The notes under the pieces are model-generated. The model did not search any database. It saw nothing but the letters and a program-made list of their open reading frames with translations, and was not told the origin of the DNA. Positions 11,566-22,805 of a DNA stretch of 64,000 nucleotides are shown here, one piece after another. The position numbers and the translations under genes were made by a program. Every line of letters begins with the position of its first letter. Positions within the stretch are counted from its first letter, which is position 1. The stretch comes from Parasponia andersonii (lineage: Eukaryota; Streptophyta; Magnoliopsida; Rosales; Cannabaceae): positions 348,814 to 412,813 of the forward strand of contig JXTB01000065.1 of NCBI GenBank assembly GCA_002914805.1, read 5' to 3'.

Positions 11566-12620
11566 CTAAAAAGAAATATGGGATGGGTTTAGTCCTATGC
11601 GAGCATCAGGTATCTTTGTTATATGCGAGCAATTTGGGGCCACAAATCCTAGGATTGCATCGACAACAAGCTGTTCATCGAATTTTTTCTAATCAATCTA
11701 TGGATTCATCAAAAATTGTTCGAGCAACTCTTCGGTAATTCATCACTCGACTTTGGTTTTCAAACATCAAGATTTCAGATCCTAAATTTCTTCTATGGGT
11801 TCATCTATCAATCATCTAAAAGTAATTTATTCGATAAATTAATGGAGAGATTTTGAGATATTCTCATTTTTCAGTCCATCTGAATATAGGGATGAGTTTA
11901 TGTTCGGGGCATTTAGGCTCTATGATTTGCCTTTCTATTTCTAGAAATAAGCTCTATAAATAAGGGTTTTCTGAAAATCGAAGAACAATAAGAGAGAGAG
12001 AGAGAGAGAATGTATGCTAACCTTTTTTCGGAGACTGAAGAACCGAGATGTCGTCTGAAGGATTATGGTGATGACTTCATCGGAGAAGATGATGAATTTG
12101 TACGAGCTGAAAAACGAAAAGGGACGCCAGGAGGATTTGTCTTATGGACGCTTCAGATTTTAGAAGAAATGAAAGAGGAACAAGGGGCAATAGGGTTTGA
12201 GTTTTTAAGAAGAGGTGGATGGATTTTGGATATATATATCTCAAGCATCACCAAATCACAGCCGTAAATCAAGGCATTTAATTTTCGAATCTAATAGCCG
12301 AAATTCACGCGAGAGTTAAGTTTCGAAATTAAATGAGTATCTTTTCAAAATTTGAAACGTCTCGATTTAAGACAACAATTGGCGGCATCGCTATCATCGT
12401 GTCTACTCGAAAGACGGAGAAGTCTCCTCGAGTTTTGCTATTCTCTTGAGAAAAGATGACACGTGGTTGCGTCTATTAGAAAAAGGTACGTGTGGTTCTA
12501 AAAAATAGGATTTAAGAACTGGCAACTCTTCGAATATCTCAAGATTATGTCATGATGTCGCATTTTTTAAGCTCGCACTTATCAGAGAAAGAAGCTCTAT
12601 TTTGTCGTAAAAAACTAATG
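11566..12620. other. 3' non-coding region of the Tat-type element, possible antisense promoter
   Basis: No conserved protein is recognised. A (GA)n tract lies at 11991-12009, followed by a plus-strand frame of 85 codons (12010-12267) with no recognised similarity. Because the antisense gene starts at 11565, its promoter and leader should lie in this interval. Confidence 0.4.
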
Positions 12621-12635
12621 GAGCTGGGGGGGGGC
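12621..12635 (+). other. Polypurine tract of the Tat-type element
   Basis: GAGCTGGGGGGGGGC directly upstream of the 3' LTR start at 12639. The G-run is in the expected place to prime plus-strand DNA synthesis. Confidence 0.65.
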
Positions 12636-12638
12636 AAT

Positions 12639-13285
12639 TGTTATACGGTCTAAAAACTTATGTATTGGTCAATGCCAAAAAGGGAAAGTTAGCGGCCAAG
12701 TAGGATGCGTCAGGTTGCATAAAAATTTTTCTAATCAAAGTGCGACCTCTTCCGAATGAGTTAAGTGCGACCAGTATGAAAAAGAAACTAGATCAAGTTT
12801 CATCAAACGGGTAATCTACAAAGAAAGGGAAAAAAAATTTCTCTTTGAAGATCGACCAATCGTCCCATTTGAGTTATTACCTAATTATATTGTTACTCAA
12901 ATTATATTTTCTGATTACACACTTACCCGTTTTCATAACACTTACTCGTTTACACAATTGGAAAATATTGAGCTACCTTCACCTATATAAGGGGAGTTCA
13001 ATACTGCTGTGAGAGATTTTTGGACTTTGGACTCTTTTTATTTCTTTTTTCCAGACGACATTCTGTATTTTTAGCTCTTGGGGATTCCAACCTTGAGATT
13101 TAACAAAATTCTTATAATTCTCTAGAAAATAGTAAAAAAAATAGTGAACGTAAGCTCATCTTTTTTGGGGCTAAATTACTATAAAATTATTGTCTCTTTA
13201 CTTGCTTTGATTAATCAACTCTTTTCACATACAAATCACATCTTGCAATTCCCTAAATTCATTGTTGATAAAACCTCCGTCAACA
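12639..13285 (+). repeat. 3' LTR of the Tat-type element
   Basis: Starts TGTTATACGGTC and ends CCTCCGTCAACA. It aligns with the 5' LTR with scattered substitutions and has an extra short local duplication near 12920-12955 (CACTTACCCGTTTTCATAA then CACTTACTCGTTTACA). The TATA box (CTATATAAGGGG, about 12983) is intact. Substitutions between the LTRs show this is not a recent insertion. Confidence 0.92.
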
Positions 13286-13323
13286 ATAACTAACATTCAT
13301 TGTTGATAAAACCTCCGTCAACA
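13286..13323 (+). repeat. 38-bp tandem duplication of the 3' LTR terminus and its flank
   Basis: The last bases of the LTR (CATTGTTGATAAAACCTCC, then GTCAACA) plus ATAACTAACATT are repeated once immediately after the LTR end, so the LTR terminus occurs twice. The ATAAC after each copy is the candidate right target duplication. Confidence 0.85.
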
Positions 13324-15577
13324 ATAACTAACATGAAACATTACTCAAAAAATAAGATAATGGAAACAAAGACATTAGTGATATGTATAAATCTATATTA
13401 TTCATTTTTCCAATTACTCAAATATCAAGCGACATTTTAAGGATTGGGAATCATGTACGAGTTTCACGAATCACAATGCCATATGGTAGAATGTGGCCGG
13501 ACTAAAAGATAGTGGTATTGAAAGCTCTACAATACGTATAATAGAATTAGCACAATTTTTCAAAACAAAGTACTAGTTTTTGCCACAAAAGAAAAGAAAA
13601 ATATCCTCACACTCAATTAAAATCCCCTCTTAAATTGGTGCTCCTAGACTTTTAAGTTGCAGGACGGCGTACCTTCCTTTTTATCTCTTTAATTTGTTGG
13701 GTTTTGGACAAAGCAATGGGCAAAATTAAATAATTACGGTAAAGTGCAAATGTTTTATAACTTTGATTAGGTCTTGGACTTTTTAGTTGCATGCTTCTAT
13801 AAAATATGTAGCTGCCACCCACATTTTATCTATATGTGTAGACTTTATCGGTATTGCATCGATAAAGATGAGAGTTCTGTATGTAGTCAAAGAAATATGC
13901 ATCGAGCAACCTATTAGACCATATAAAAACGAAGCATACATAAGGGAAAAATGGTTTATCATCTGCTTCTGACTAGTTTGTATCAAATTCATCTGTTGAT
14001 TTTATATATCAATTTATTGTAGCCAGCTTTGAAGTGAAGAGCTTTTCACTTCAACTCTTTTACTGCTCATTTCAATAGTGATTTTAGAATGCCTTTAAGA
14101 AAAAAAAATAGTGATTTTAGAATGACAATAACAACAACAATAATAATGAAAGGTGTTAATCAAGTTTTTTAGTCCGTGAATAATAACTCAAATTCTTTTT
14201 TTATTTTTATCCATAAATTCTTTAAATGTTTCAGATTTAGTTCTTGAACAATATGTCACAGTTTTGTATCTGAATATGTAAATGTCACATTATATTGACT
14301 GAATTACCGTAAATATGACCTCTAGTCATTGATATATGTATCAGTTTAGTGTCTGAATTAATCTTTAAATATCTGTTATATTACCCCTCAATTATGCTTG
14401 GTTTTTTTTCCCCTCTTTTTCCAATCATAGGGGTCAGAAAATTCAAAGATTGGAAGGTTGATGACCTCACCAAAAAATGTTGATATGATTACAAAGAACG
14501 AAAAAACTAAAAAAGAGATGGAGTACTTTCAAGGTTCAAACACCATGAAGGCAAAAGAGGAATATCTTAGTTATGTGCTATTATAAGAAAAGTATATTAT
14601 TATGTTTCTGGGACCTCTACCATATTATGCGGATAAAAATAAAAAATGTCTGACACAAAAAAAAAAAAGAAGGATTTATACGGTGCCAAATATTTGATAC
14701 GAGGCAGAAAAATAATATCACACATAAATTGTTTACCAAATGTTTTAACCAAAATTCTGTTTTAAAACTTGGTAAAAGGTCAGGGCGCACACTCACTATT
14801 TTGCTCCTGTTTTGTGTTTACATAAAAAATGACATGAAATTTCAACGAGGAAATTGAAATTTTACTAGGAAATTCTATATATATAGGCATTACAAACTAA
14901 TTACTTTATAAATAATACGTTCCGTTAATCATTAAATTAACCTAAGTATCAATTTTGACATAATTATAGTTTGACTCAAAAGAAAAAGAAAATTCGGAAG
15001 AAAAAAAAGAACCACTATATATCATAATCATAAATCATGTATCATACCTCAAAATTAATACCCACCAAAATAAAATAAATATATAAAAACAAGAAGAAGA
15101 GACTAGAGAGAGATGGTGATTAATCAGAGTGAGAAGAACAAGAGATAAATAAAATTGTACTAGTGTTAACTGTAAACCAATAGGCATGAAAGTTAAAAAG
15201 CTTGGGCTTACTTCTGTTGTGTCATGACTCATCTGGTGCCTTCCGTTGAAATATTTAATAGGTCCAACAGAAAAATGACCGGTCTGTGGTTTTCCACTCT
15301 GCATTTAGGCAGTTCCACTTTAAAGAAATAAATCTACAACTCACACACTCACTGTTGATCACCAGAAACCAGCTGCTGACCGACACCCTCCTTAATTAAT
15401 CCCAATCTCTGTGCCGATCTTCAATATTACACATCAAATTAGTTAGGACTGTTTTTCCTTGGACCACTACTATTTTTCTTTGCCATTTTTTGCACCACGT
15501 CCCAAAAAAATTAAAATAGAAAATACTTACACAATGACTTAATTTGTCTCATTCGCCATTAAAATTTCAGTGAGAAG

Positions 15578-15579
<2 letters not shown>
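13324..15579. other. Intergenic AT-rich sequence
   Basis: No gene is supported. Overlapping frames on both strands near 13783-13992 show no known domain. A segment at about 14156-14400 contains repeated TTTAGTYCNTGAA-like phrases, similar in style to the inverted-repeat element at 19365-19869, and may be an old MITE relic. Confidence 0.45.

Positions 15580-15580
<1 letters not shown>

Positions 15581-15616
<36 letters not shown>
15581..15616 (+). repeat. (AG)n microsatellite
   Basis: 36 bases of uninterrupted AG dinucleotide repeat. Confidence 0.95.
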
Positions 15617-15618
<2 letters not shown>

Positions 15619-16011
15619 AGCTAGCTTTTGAAAGTTCCAAACCGTGAACTATGGTCTATGGAGGATTCTTATGATTATGAAGTAATCATAAGAAACAAAA
15701 ATACGAGAACACCATCTCACTTTCTTTTTCTTTTTTCTTTTTTTTTTTGGGCTTTTTCTTTCTTTCTTTTTTCACTTTGAGTAGAGATACTAAGTGAAAA
15801 GCTAAAAAGGGGTTGAACTTACTTATGAGACAGAGAAATTATAAGCAAAATATAAAGTTGCTTAATTAAGATCAGATTACATGCATTATAATTCTAAGTA
15901 AGACACATAAACTGAAAAAAAAAAAAAAAAAAAACGGCTAGTAAAAAAAAGACCATTATTCTACTCTTTCGAGATATGGAACTTCATATATATATATTTA
16001 TTTATTTATTT

Positions 16012-16239
16012 TCAACAGAAGAAGCCGAAGTTGCCATCGTCGAAATTGAGTGCATAGCTGAAAGGATCATAGTTGAAGCTGAAACTCTTCTTGTGAAGCT
16101 TTGACCTACGAAGACGACTCTTGACTTGTCTCTTAATCTCAGCTCTGACCCTCCAAAAGACTCGCCTCAACCTTGCTTTCCCGTATAACAAAACCACATT
16201 TGGATCAAAGCACAACTCGATTAGAGTCACTACACCCAT
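16012..16239 (-). CDS. Small conserved-looking plant protein of unknown function (75 aa)
   Basis: Single-exon minus-strand frame of 75 codons with its ATG in a good plant context (AACATGGG). No named domain is known to me. The layout is a hydrophobic N-terminus (MGVVTLIELCFDPNVVLLYG), a basic middle rich in Arg and Lys (RRVFWRVRAEIKRQVKSRLR), and a C-terminus SFNYDPFSYALNFDDGNFG ending FFC. The YDPxSYALNFDxG signature occurs, from memory, at the end of a family of short uncharacterised eudicot proteins, which is why this frame is preferred over chance. A (GA)n tract at 16299-16331 lies just upstream and would be a CT-rich leader in the transcript. The plus-strand frame at 16121-16381 is its shadow. 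Basic charge might suit nucleic-acid or membrane contact, but no function is assigned. Confidence 0.72.
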   Translation of the reverse strand: MGVVTLIELCFDPNVVLLYGKARLRRVFWRVRAEIKRQVKSRLRRSKLHKKSFSFNYDPFSYALNFDDGNFGFFC

Positions 16240-16289
16240 GTTAAATTCTACGCTTTTTCTTCTTCTTTTTTTCTGGGAAAGTAGAGAGG

Positions 16290-16334
<45 letters not shown>

Positions 16335-16420
16335 AAAGTGAGAGAGAAAATAGTGGACAGAAAAAGGGTGGTGATATTTAATATTTATGGAGAGAGAGAG
16401 AGAGACAGAGTATAGCCTTA
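16240..16420 (-). promoter_or_regulatory. Probable promoter and CT-rich leader of the 75-aa gene
   Basis: On the minus strand, TATA-like AT sequence (ATAAATATTAAATATC, about 16373-16389) precedes a (CT)n leader (16299-16331) and the ATG at 16239. CT-rich 5' leaders are common in plant genes. Inferred only. Confidence 0.4.
16299..16331 (+). repeat. (AG)n microsatellite in the leader of the 75-aa gene
   Basis: Perfect AG repeat within a longer GA-rich tract (16269-16350). Confidence 0.95.
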
Positions 16421-17026
16421 TATTGTAGGAGAAGGTATCGGAGGAAGGGGTTTGGCTACAATTGGCTTGGAGAAGAAGGTGTTTATTTTATGGGGCTTGG
16501 TGAAGCTGAAAGGCTGAGTGTGTCGCTGCAGCTGTGAGAGTCTACGCCGCGCAGACTGTGGCACTGTGCGTGTCAAAGCAGCCTGAAAAAGCCAAAAGGT
16601 GTGTAGCCGCTGAAGAAAGTGAGATGGGCCGGGGTGTGTCAAAAGCACGTAGGTGTGATGGGGCAGTAGTAATAAATAGATTTTGAACTTCATTTTTTAT
16701 TTTTATTTTTCTCTTTGTTTTCATGAAATGTACATGTTAAAAGGGTTTGAGAACCAGTTTAGTATCTATTCTTATTATAATTGTACAGCAAAATCCAATA
16801 GCTAAGATTCATTTCAACTTTTCAAAATAAAAGTGAAAAATAATCATGTTTCCTGGCATTTCAAATCCGAAACACTAAAATAATCAAAATATACTAAAAT
16901 TGTATAATTTGTGTATTATTTTATAAGTTGAACTCCAACATATTTCATAAAAACTATCCTAAAAATAATATTCTTTTTTCTATTCTTCTTTTTTTAATCT
17001 TTTTAGTTCTCAACAATTAATTTATT
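16421..17026. other. Intergenic sequence upstream of the 75-aa gene
   Basis: A locally GC-richer stretch (16495-16660) stands out from AT-rich surroundings and may belong to the distal promoter of the small gene. No conserved coding is seen. Confidence 0.4.
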
Positions 17027-17382
17027 GGGTCAAGTGCAAAAAAATACCATAAAATTTGGGTATTTTGTAATTTAAATTTTAAAATTTAGACTTTGTAAGC
17101 TAATTTATTGAGATTAAAAATTTATGAAAATAGATATCCTATAATGACTTTTTGACTAATTTTAATAACAAAAAAATAATACTATCTTCCAAATAAATTA
17201 TATTAGTTCTTATTATTTTCCTTCATTTTGAAGGTACTATTATCTTTTACTTGTTAACATTATTTAAAAAGTCATTCCATTTTCAAATATTCTTAATCTT
17301 ATAATATTATTTTACGCAGTTTAAATTTTAGAATTTAAATTACTGAACACTCAAACTTTAGAGTATTCTTTTACAGTTTATC
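17027..17382 (+). mobile_element. Palindromic MITE-like element, copy 1
   Basis: The left half (GGGTCAAGTGCAAAAAAATA...) reads as a diverged reverse complement of the right half (...AGTATTCTTTTACAGTTTATC). Arms are each about 150-170 bp, including paired GACTTTTTGACTAATTTTAA and its partner near 17255. The same family recurs at 26214-26870. No coding capacity; superfamily not assigned. Confidence 0.65.
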
Positions 17383-18704
17383 ATAATTTTCTTCAAAACT
17401 TTTATACCTATATATTAATTAACACATTATTGTAAATTATTGAAAAAAATTATTTTTAGTAAGTTACCAATATTAAAAAATAATAAATTACTTTCAATTA
17501 ACTAAACATTGCATTTCTTAATAAATTAGGGAAAATCATTACATTTAATACCACAACTAAAAAACAAATTACATTTAACATAAAATAACCTAAAATCCAC
17601 ATTGATCGACGTTTAATTCTCCAAATTATTGTAATCATTCCACGGATAATCAATTAATGTATTTCAGAGTGTGATTAAACTTTTTTATATTTGTCTACGT
17701 TAAGCAATAAATTTTTGAATTTTAGTTATTGTATTCTAATTATTAATAATATTTGTATTATTTACTTAAATTTAGTTTAGTATAAATTTTAGTTTAGATA
17801 ACAATCAAATTAAATTAAATATTAAATATTTCTTTTTTATTTTTGCTAATGCATTTTAGTATGACCTTGATTATTATAATATTTTGATGCTATTACGTGC
17901 TACGGAACAAGTTTTGTTCCAAACAAAAAAAATATAAACAATAATAATATTCACAAAATAATTACGAGATATTTTTCTCATAGAAAAATAAATATTATTC
18001 TCTCTCTCGCAAAATATGGCATAATTTTTGCGACAAATAACGTAACAAAAAGAAAGGGAGAGATAGTGGGCAGTTCATCCCCCTTCATTGATTGGATGTG
18101 GATAGATTCGCTTTTGGAGTTTTGATGGACAGATGATTAGATGTGGTTTCTGTCTCTCACTTCTCTTTAATTTCTTGCTTTGTTTCTTTCTGGAATTTGT
18201 ACGTGTATTCTTCTGTCTCTGTTTAATCTTCTTTTATTTATTTTTTTTCAAAGTTTCAATGACTCAATGATTGAGATTAATAAGCTTAAAAAAAAAAAAC
18301 TAAACTAAACTTTATTTTTGAGAAGTTAAAACTAGTAAGCAATTAGTAGAAAGACTTCATGCAAAATGAGGGAGTTCGGAAATTGGGTAACAACCACTAT
18401 ACAACAAGATCCTCCTTTTAACCACAGGGTAATACTGAAGCAAACATTCTGCTTTGCTTTTTGAATTTTGCATTTTGCTAAAGTTATAGTTGTTAAATAA
18501 TTGATAATTTAGAGAATTAGTGATTATGATACAAATGTACTAATTAGCCAAAGGTATTTGTCTTTGTGATAAGAAAAAGGGGATTATCAACTCCATATTA
18601 TTATCGTTATTTTTGATATCCAACTCCATATTATTATGCTTGGTAATGAGAGTAACAATATATTACCGAACCAAATGGGAATGCAAATCTTGTAACAAAA
18701 ATTT
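17383..18704. other. AT-rich intergenic sequence
   Basis: No gene, RNA or clear repeat boundary recognised. Ends at the left target duplication of the solo LTR. Confidence 0.5.
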
Positions 18705-19342
18705 GTAGTTGTTGTGCGGTCTAAAATCCTATGTCAAGTCGCATAAATAAGATTAAGTGCGACCTCTTCCGAAAGAGTTGCATGCGACCGCAACCGCATA
18801 AGTTACGTGCGACCTCCTCCGAATAAGTTAAGTGCGACCAAAATGAAAAGGAGACTAATCTACACTGCGTCAAACAGGTAACCTACCAAAAAAAGGGAAA
18901 CAAAAGTTTCTCTTTAAAGATCGACCAGTTACCTTATTTAAGTGATTACCCAGTTATATTGTTACTCAAATTGTATTGCCCGATTGTATAGTTACCCATT
19001 CTCACAATTAGGAACATTGAGCTACCCTCGTCTATATAAAGGGAATTCAATATTTCGGTGAGAGGATCTAGGACTTTTTCTAATCTTGATAGGCTGAGGA
19101 ATTCTTGAAAGAACCTTTTTTAACTTTCTTCTTCTTTTCAGGCAACACATTGTAATTTTGAGTTCTTGTAATTCTCCAGAAAAAATAGTGAAAAACAGTG
19201 GACGTAAGCTCATATTTTTCGGGGCTGAACCACTATAAAATCTTTACCTCTTTATTTGCTTTGATTGATAACCTTTTTCACACAAGCCACATCTCGCGAT
19301 TTTTCTAAATTTATTGTTGACAAAACATCCATCAACAGTAGT
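18705..19342 (+). mobile_element. Solo LTR of the Tat-type family with perfect target duplication
   Basis: LTR sequence 18710-19337 (TGTTGTGCGG...CATCAACA) matches both LTRs of the element at 532-13323. It is flanked by a perfect 5-bp direct repeat GTAGT at 18705-18709 and 19338-19342. A solo LTR with intact target duplication is the product of recombination between the two LTRs of one former insertion. It contains extra GCGACC-type repeat units near 18765-18840 relative to the other copies. TATA (CTATATAAAGGG) lies near 19032. Confidence 0.92.
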
Positions 19343-19364
19343 GATTCCATAAATTTTTAGGATA

Positions 19365-19869
19365 AATGACTATCTTAGTCCCTAAATTATGAGAATTTTA
19401 CTTTGGTCCATAACCTTTAAATTACATTATTTTGGTCATTAAATTATTACATAAATTTTATTTTAGTTCTTTCGATAAAATATTTTGTTTTATTCTTAAT
19501 ATGATGAGTACATAAGACACATTTATTATTACGTTGTACTTATTTTACATCCAAATTCATAGTATTACATTATAAAGAGATTAGAGTATGAATTTAAGTT
19601 TAAAAATGATTAGTTAAACAAAAATCAGTTGCGTATTGGACAATAATGCAATATAGAGTTGTCTAAAATGCGATATTTTATTGAAATAACTAATATAGAA
19701 TAAGAAATATAACTTATGTGTTCATTCTTATAAGTTTCAAATAAAATGTATAACAAAATGGACTAAAATGATATATTTTTTTTAATAATTTAACAACCAA
19801 TACATTGTAATTTAAATTTTAAATACTAATTAAGACTTCTCCTTTATTCAAGGACTAATCCATCTTATT
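19365..19869 (+). mobile_element. Inverted-repeat (MITE-like) element
   Basis: The left end (CTTAGTCCCTAAATTATGAG, then AATTTTACTTTGGTCC...) and the reverse complement of the right end (GATTAGTCCTTGAATAAAGG, then AG...) match imperfectly for more than 100 bp, including paired TTAAATTACATTATTTTGGT and its partner near 19780-19830. The middle is AT-rich with no coding. It lies directly downstream of the solo LTR. Ends are approximate. Confidence 0.55.
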
Positions 19870-19919
19870 TTTATAAATTTCAACTTGCTTGGAGATGAAA
19901 ATGTGGATCAACTAGACTC

Positions 19920-21500
19920 ATTTTATTCTCCGTTTTTTGATAGGTCACGGTAGGCTTTTGGTCGTGCTAGCACAATCTCTATTATTTTTATGTTAGTGCT
20001 AGGTGTCACGGTACGGGAATTTTAATATTAATAATGATCATGTGATACCAAAACTTCTCAAGTCCCGGTCAGCCTTCTGCCTATCCATGTACTATAGGTC
20101 ACTTTTTTGCATCGTTCTAAGTCACAAGCCTATAAGAACAACTCTCATGGAGTCTTCCTCGTAAGCAACTATAATGGCTTTCATGTACCCTAGCCTCTGC
20201 CAAGCCATTCGCCCTGTTCATAGGTTCCCAATTTGCCATTGAGGTTCATGCTGCATGGCCTCTTGCCCAAGGATACTCGCAACTTAGTGGCATATGTCGT
20301 TAGGTGTCGAGACCAAGTAGGCACTCCGTCTCATCTAATAAAGCCCCACCAATACCTCTCGGATTGCTCCTGTGGCACTAAGGATGTTTTCACATCCATA
20401 GACTAATTATCATAGTAACAAGCCCATTGGCGTGTTAGTAAGTGCCTATGATTCTGTTGTAACTTGTAGCCTTATATACAACCTTCTCATGTGGAAGCAT
20501 TGTGATGTCCACCAGTTTCTTACTTACTGCCGAGGCCCATGTGAGGTTTATCCATGATCGACATGCGTTAAAGCATGCAGGATCATGGCGTGCCATGCAT
20601 TCTTTAGTAGTCTCGCTCCACAAGTGGCTCGCCTAGGGCCAACTTGTGTTGAGGTATACATAGCCCTAACGCACCATGCATCCTCGATCTCCCTATGGGT
20701 GACCTTCTTGTGACCGTCTTATGTTGAGGCATGCGTGATCTAGGAGCTCCACGCATTCTCTAGGAAGCTCAGTCCACAAACTGGACCACAATTTGAACGC
20801 ACTACTGAACCTCCCATGTGGAGACTATGCGCAATACCCTTCGACCGGTACTGTCCACGAGTCTCTTCTCCTCATGGAGACACCAAGGATCCCCTCATGA
20901 TTCCCTAGTGCCTGCCTTTATAAGCACTCTCTGTATGCTAGTGCCTAGTATGTAGCTCACTTAGCCATCGGTACCCACTGTAACTAGAGGTGGGGGAGAG
21001 CCAATACCATGCACCCCCCTCAAAAGCATTTTGAGCTCTTGGCCTATTTTCACACGGAAACATGATCTTCGTTCAAAAAACATGTGGCCTAATAAATACT
21101 TTTCTTTAGAATATCAACGAAATGATCGCATATCTGTGATCTTCTCATTAAGAAGATAGGGTCCCCTTAACCAGAAAAATTATCGGATATAAGACGAACA
21201 AGTTAAGAAATTCTAACTAAGTCTCGAACAATATGAAAAATTTCAACTATATCCCAAAATTCTAAGTAAGTATCCGTAAGCAAATTCTCGTGGACAGGAC
21301 CGCATGGCTAATTTCATGGGCTCCATCTTGACATTGTCAAACCTTCCCGCGCACATCACACTAGGCTTATATAGACAAACACCCAATCCATCACATTCCA
21401 GAGACTTGATATAATATGATTCAATCCGTTCTATATACTATATGTAAGCAGCTGGGGGATGCCTACTATCTTGGCTGGCCAGACAAGCCACCGCTATTCT
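19920..21500. mobile_element. Degenerate unclassified retroelement-like tract
   Basis: Clearly less AT-rich than its surroundings, with no reading frame longer than about 60 codons. Phrases such as GTCAGCCTTCTGCC, GTACTATAGGTCAC, GAGACCAAGTAGGC, AACAAGCCCATTGGCG and TAACTTGTAGCC recur in diverged form and the same order at 48308-48570, so both belong to one dispersed repeat family. Protein domains are absent, so it could be a non-autonomous LTR element or a piece of a large one. Confidence 0.5.
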
Positions 21501-22773
21501 GATACTACTTGCACTACTATCATTTTCATTTTCGAGTTTTGAAACCATTTTTCTTTTTATTCAAATTCGAATTTTCTTCGCTTTGAAAAAAAATCGAATT
21601 TTATAGACTTTTTTTTTTTGTTGAAAACTATTCTTGACTAATTAAATTAGCTTCAATTGTCCTCTACCACATTTTTTTAATCAATAAAAAAAGGCAGATA
21701 CACATGTAACTTCAAAATCGTGGCATCAATATGTGCATTTCCTTTTTTTTTTTTTATAAGAACTTTATGTCTATCGTTTTTCTTAATAAACTAATAAGAA
21801 GGACGATGGTAACTTACCGTATATTGTTGAAATGTTTCATAGATGTAATAACTTTGATGTCCTTATAAAACAACCCTATTTTGTGAATCCAACTTGAAAG
21901 TAATAATGAATATTTTTCATCTTCGTCTATTTGTTCTCTTGCTAGAAATATATTCTTCATCTTTATAAGGTATCTTAGCATTCAGTTTTGCAGGTGGGGG
22001 ACCTCCTTTCTTTTATGATACATTCCCGAATATTTGACTTTTATTAAAAAATTACAACGCATTGTTCATAAGAAATACTAAAGAGCTCTACTTTGTTGCC
22101 ACAACCAATTTCTCTCTTTTGGTTTACAAACAACAAATTTTATTTGTGCTCGTAATTTATTATCAAATATGGAGTTCATTGCTTATAGTGGTAAAGAAAA
22201 TGTAATTACTTGCTAGATAAATTTTATTCTGAGCTCAAATGCCATGAAAATTGAACACAAGGTCTAAAAGTACCAATATTGTACCCCCCAAAGAAAATGA
22301 AATATCACTGTCTTTTTTTTGTCTCCATTTTCCTATCTCTTTCATCTACTAGAAAAAGAATAGAGAAAACTACCACTCATACCAACTATTAGAAAGTGGT
22401 CTAAATGAGGAGCAGAAAATATAGGTAAATAGTGGAGAAATATTAGAGTCCAATTTTTTGAAAGGAAGGGCTCGGATCAGAGTCCTTTTAATTCGAGCAA
22501 CAAAACATAGGGGTACCTCTTAACCTAACCTAGTAGAATTGACAGCTTAGAGAACCGTAAAAAGATGGCAATGGGGTAGAGTTAGTAGGAGGGATATAGG
22601 CATATAGGAGCCTTTGTCGTGAACTTTCCTAGGAGATCTAAAATTCCCAGATTCAATTGTGAAGAGAGAGAAGCCCGGCAGAGATTGTGTTGGACCTCGA
22701 TCTACGAGCCCGCTGGACCGCTCTGGCCCACTCACCAGCTGCAATTGGTTAAACCACCTGAACCGTCGTTTTC
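21501..22773. other. Intergenic sequence
   Basis: No gene supported. Overlapping short frames near 22547-22813 on both strands are not alike any family known to me. Confidence 0.45.
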
Positions 22774-22774
22774 A

Positions 22775-22805
22775 TCTCTCTCTCTCTCTCTCTCTCTCTC
22801 CTCTC
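22775..22805 (+). repeat. (TC)n microsatellite
   Basis: About 31 bases of TC repeat, slightly interrupted at the end. Confidence 0.93.

Larger units (their letters stand above)
532..13323 (+). mobile_element. Tat-type Ty3/gypsy LTR retrotransposon, full length, decayed
   Basis: Two LTRs that start with TGTT and end with CAATA or CAACA bracket about 11.5 kb of internal sequence. Internal order is primer site, gag remnant, aspartic protease, reverse transcriptase, two RNase H domains in series, integrase, a long 3' region carrying an antisense gene, and a polypurine tract. Protease-RT-RNaseH-integrase order defines Ty3/gypsy. The second RNase H and the antisense gene before the 3' LTR are known traits of the plant Tat lineage. 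All reading frames carry stops or frameshifts, so the copy cannot be autonomous. Two single-N junctions (2443 and 4691) duplicate internal segments, so the true element is probably about 1.55 kb shorter. Flanking target duplications are imperfect (ATAGC versus ATAAC). Confidence 0.9.

Noticed and set aside
12010-12267. 85-codon frame after a (GA)n tract as a gene
   Set aside because: It lies in the 3' non-coding region of the Tat-type element and has no recognised similarity.
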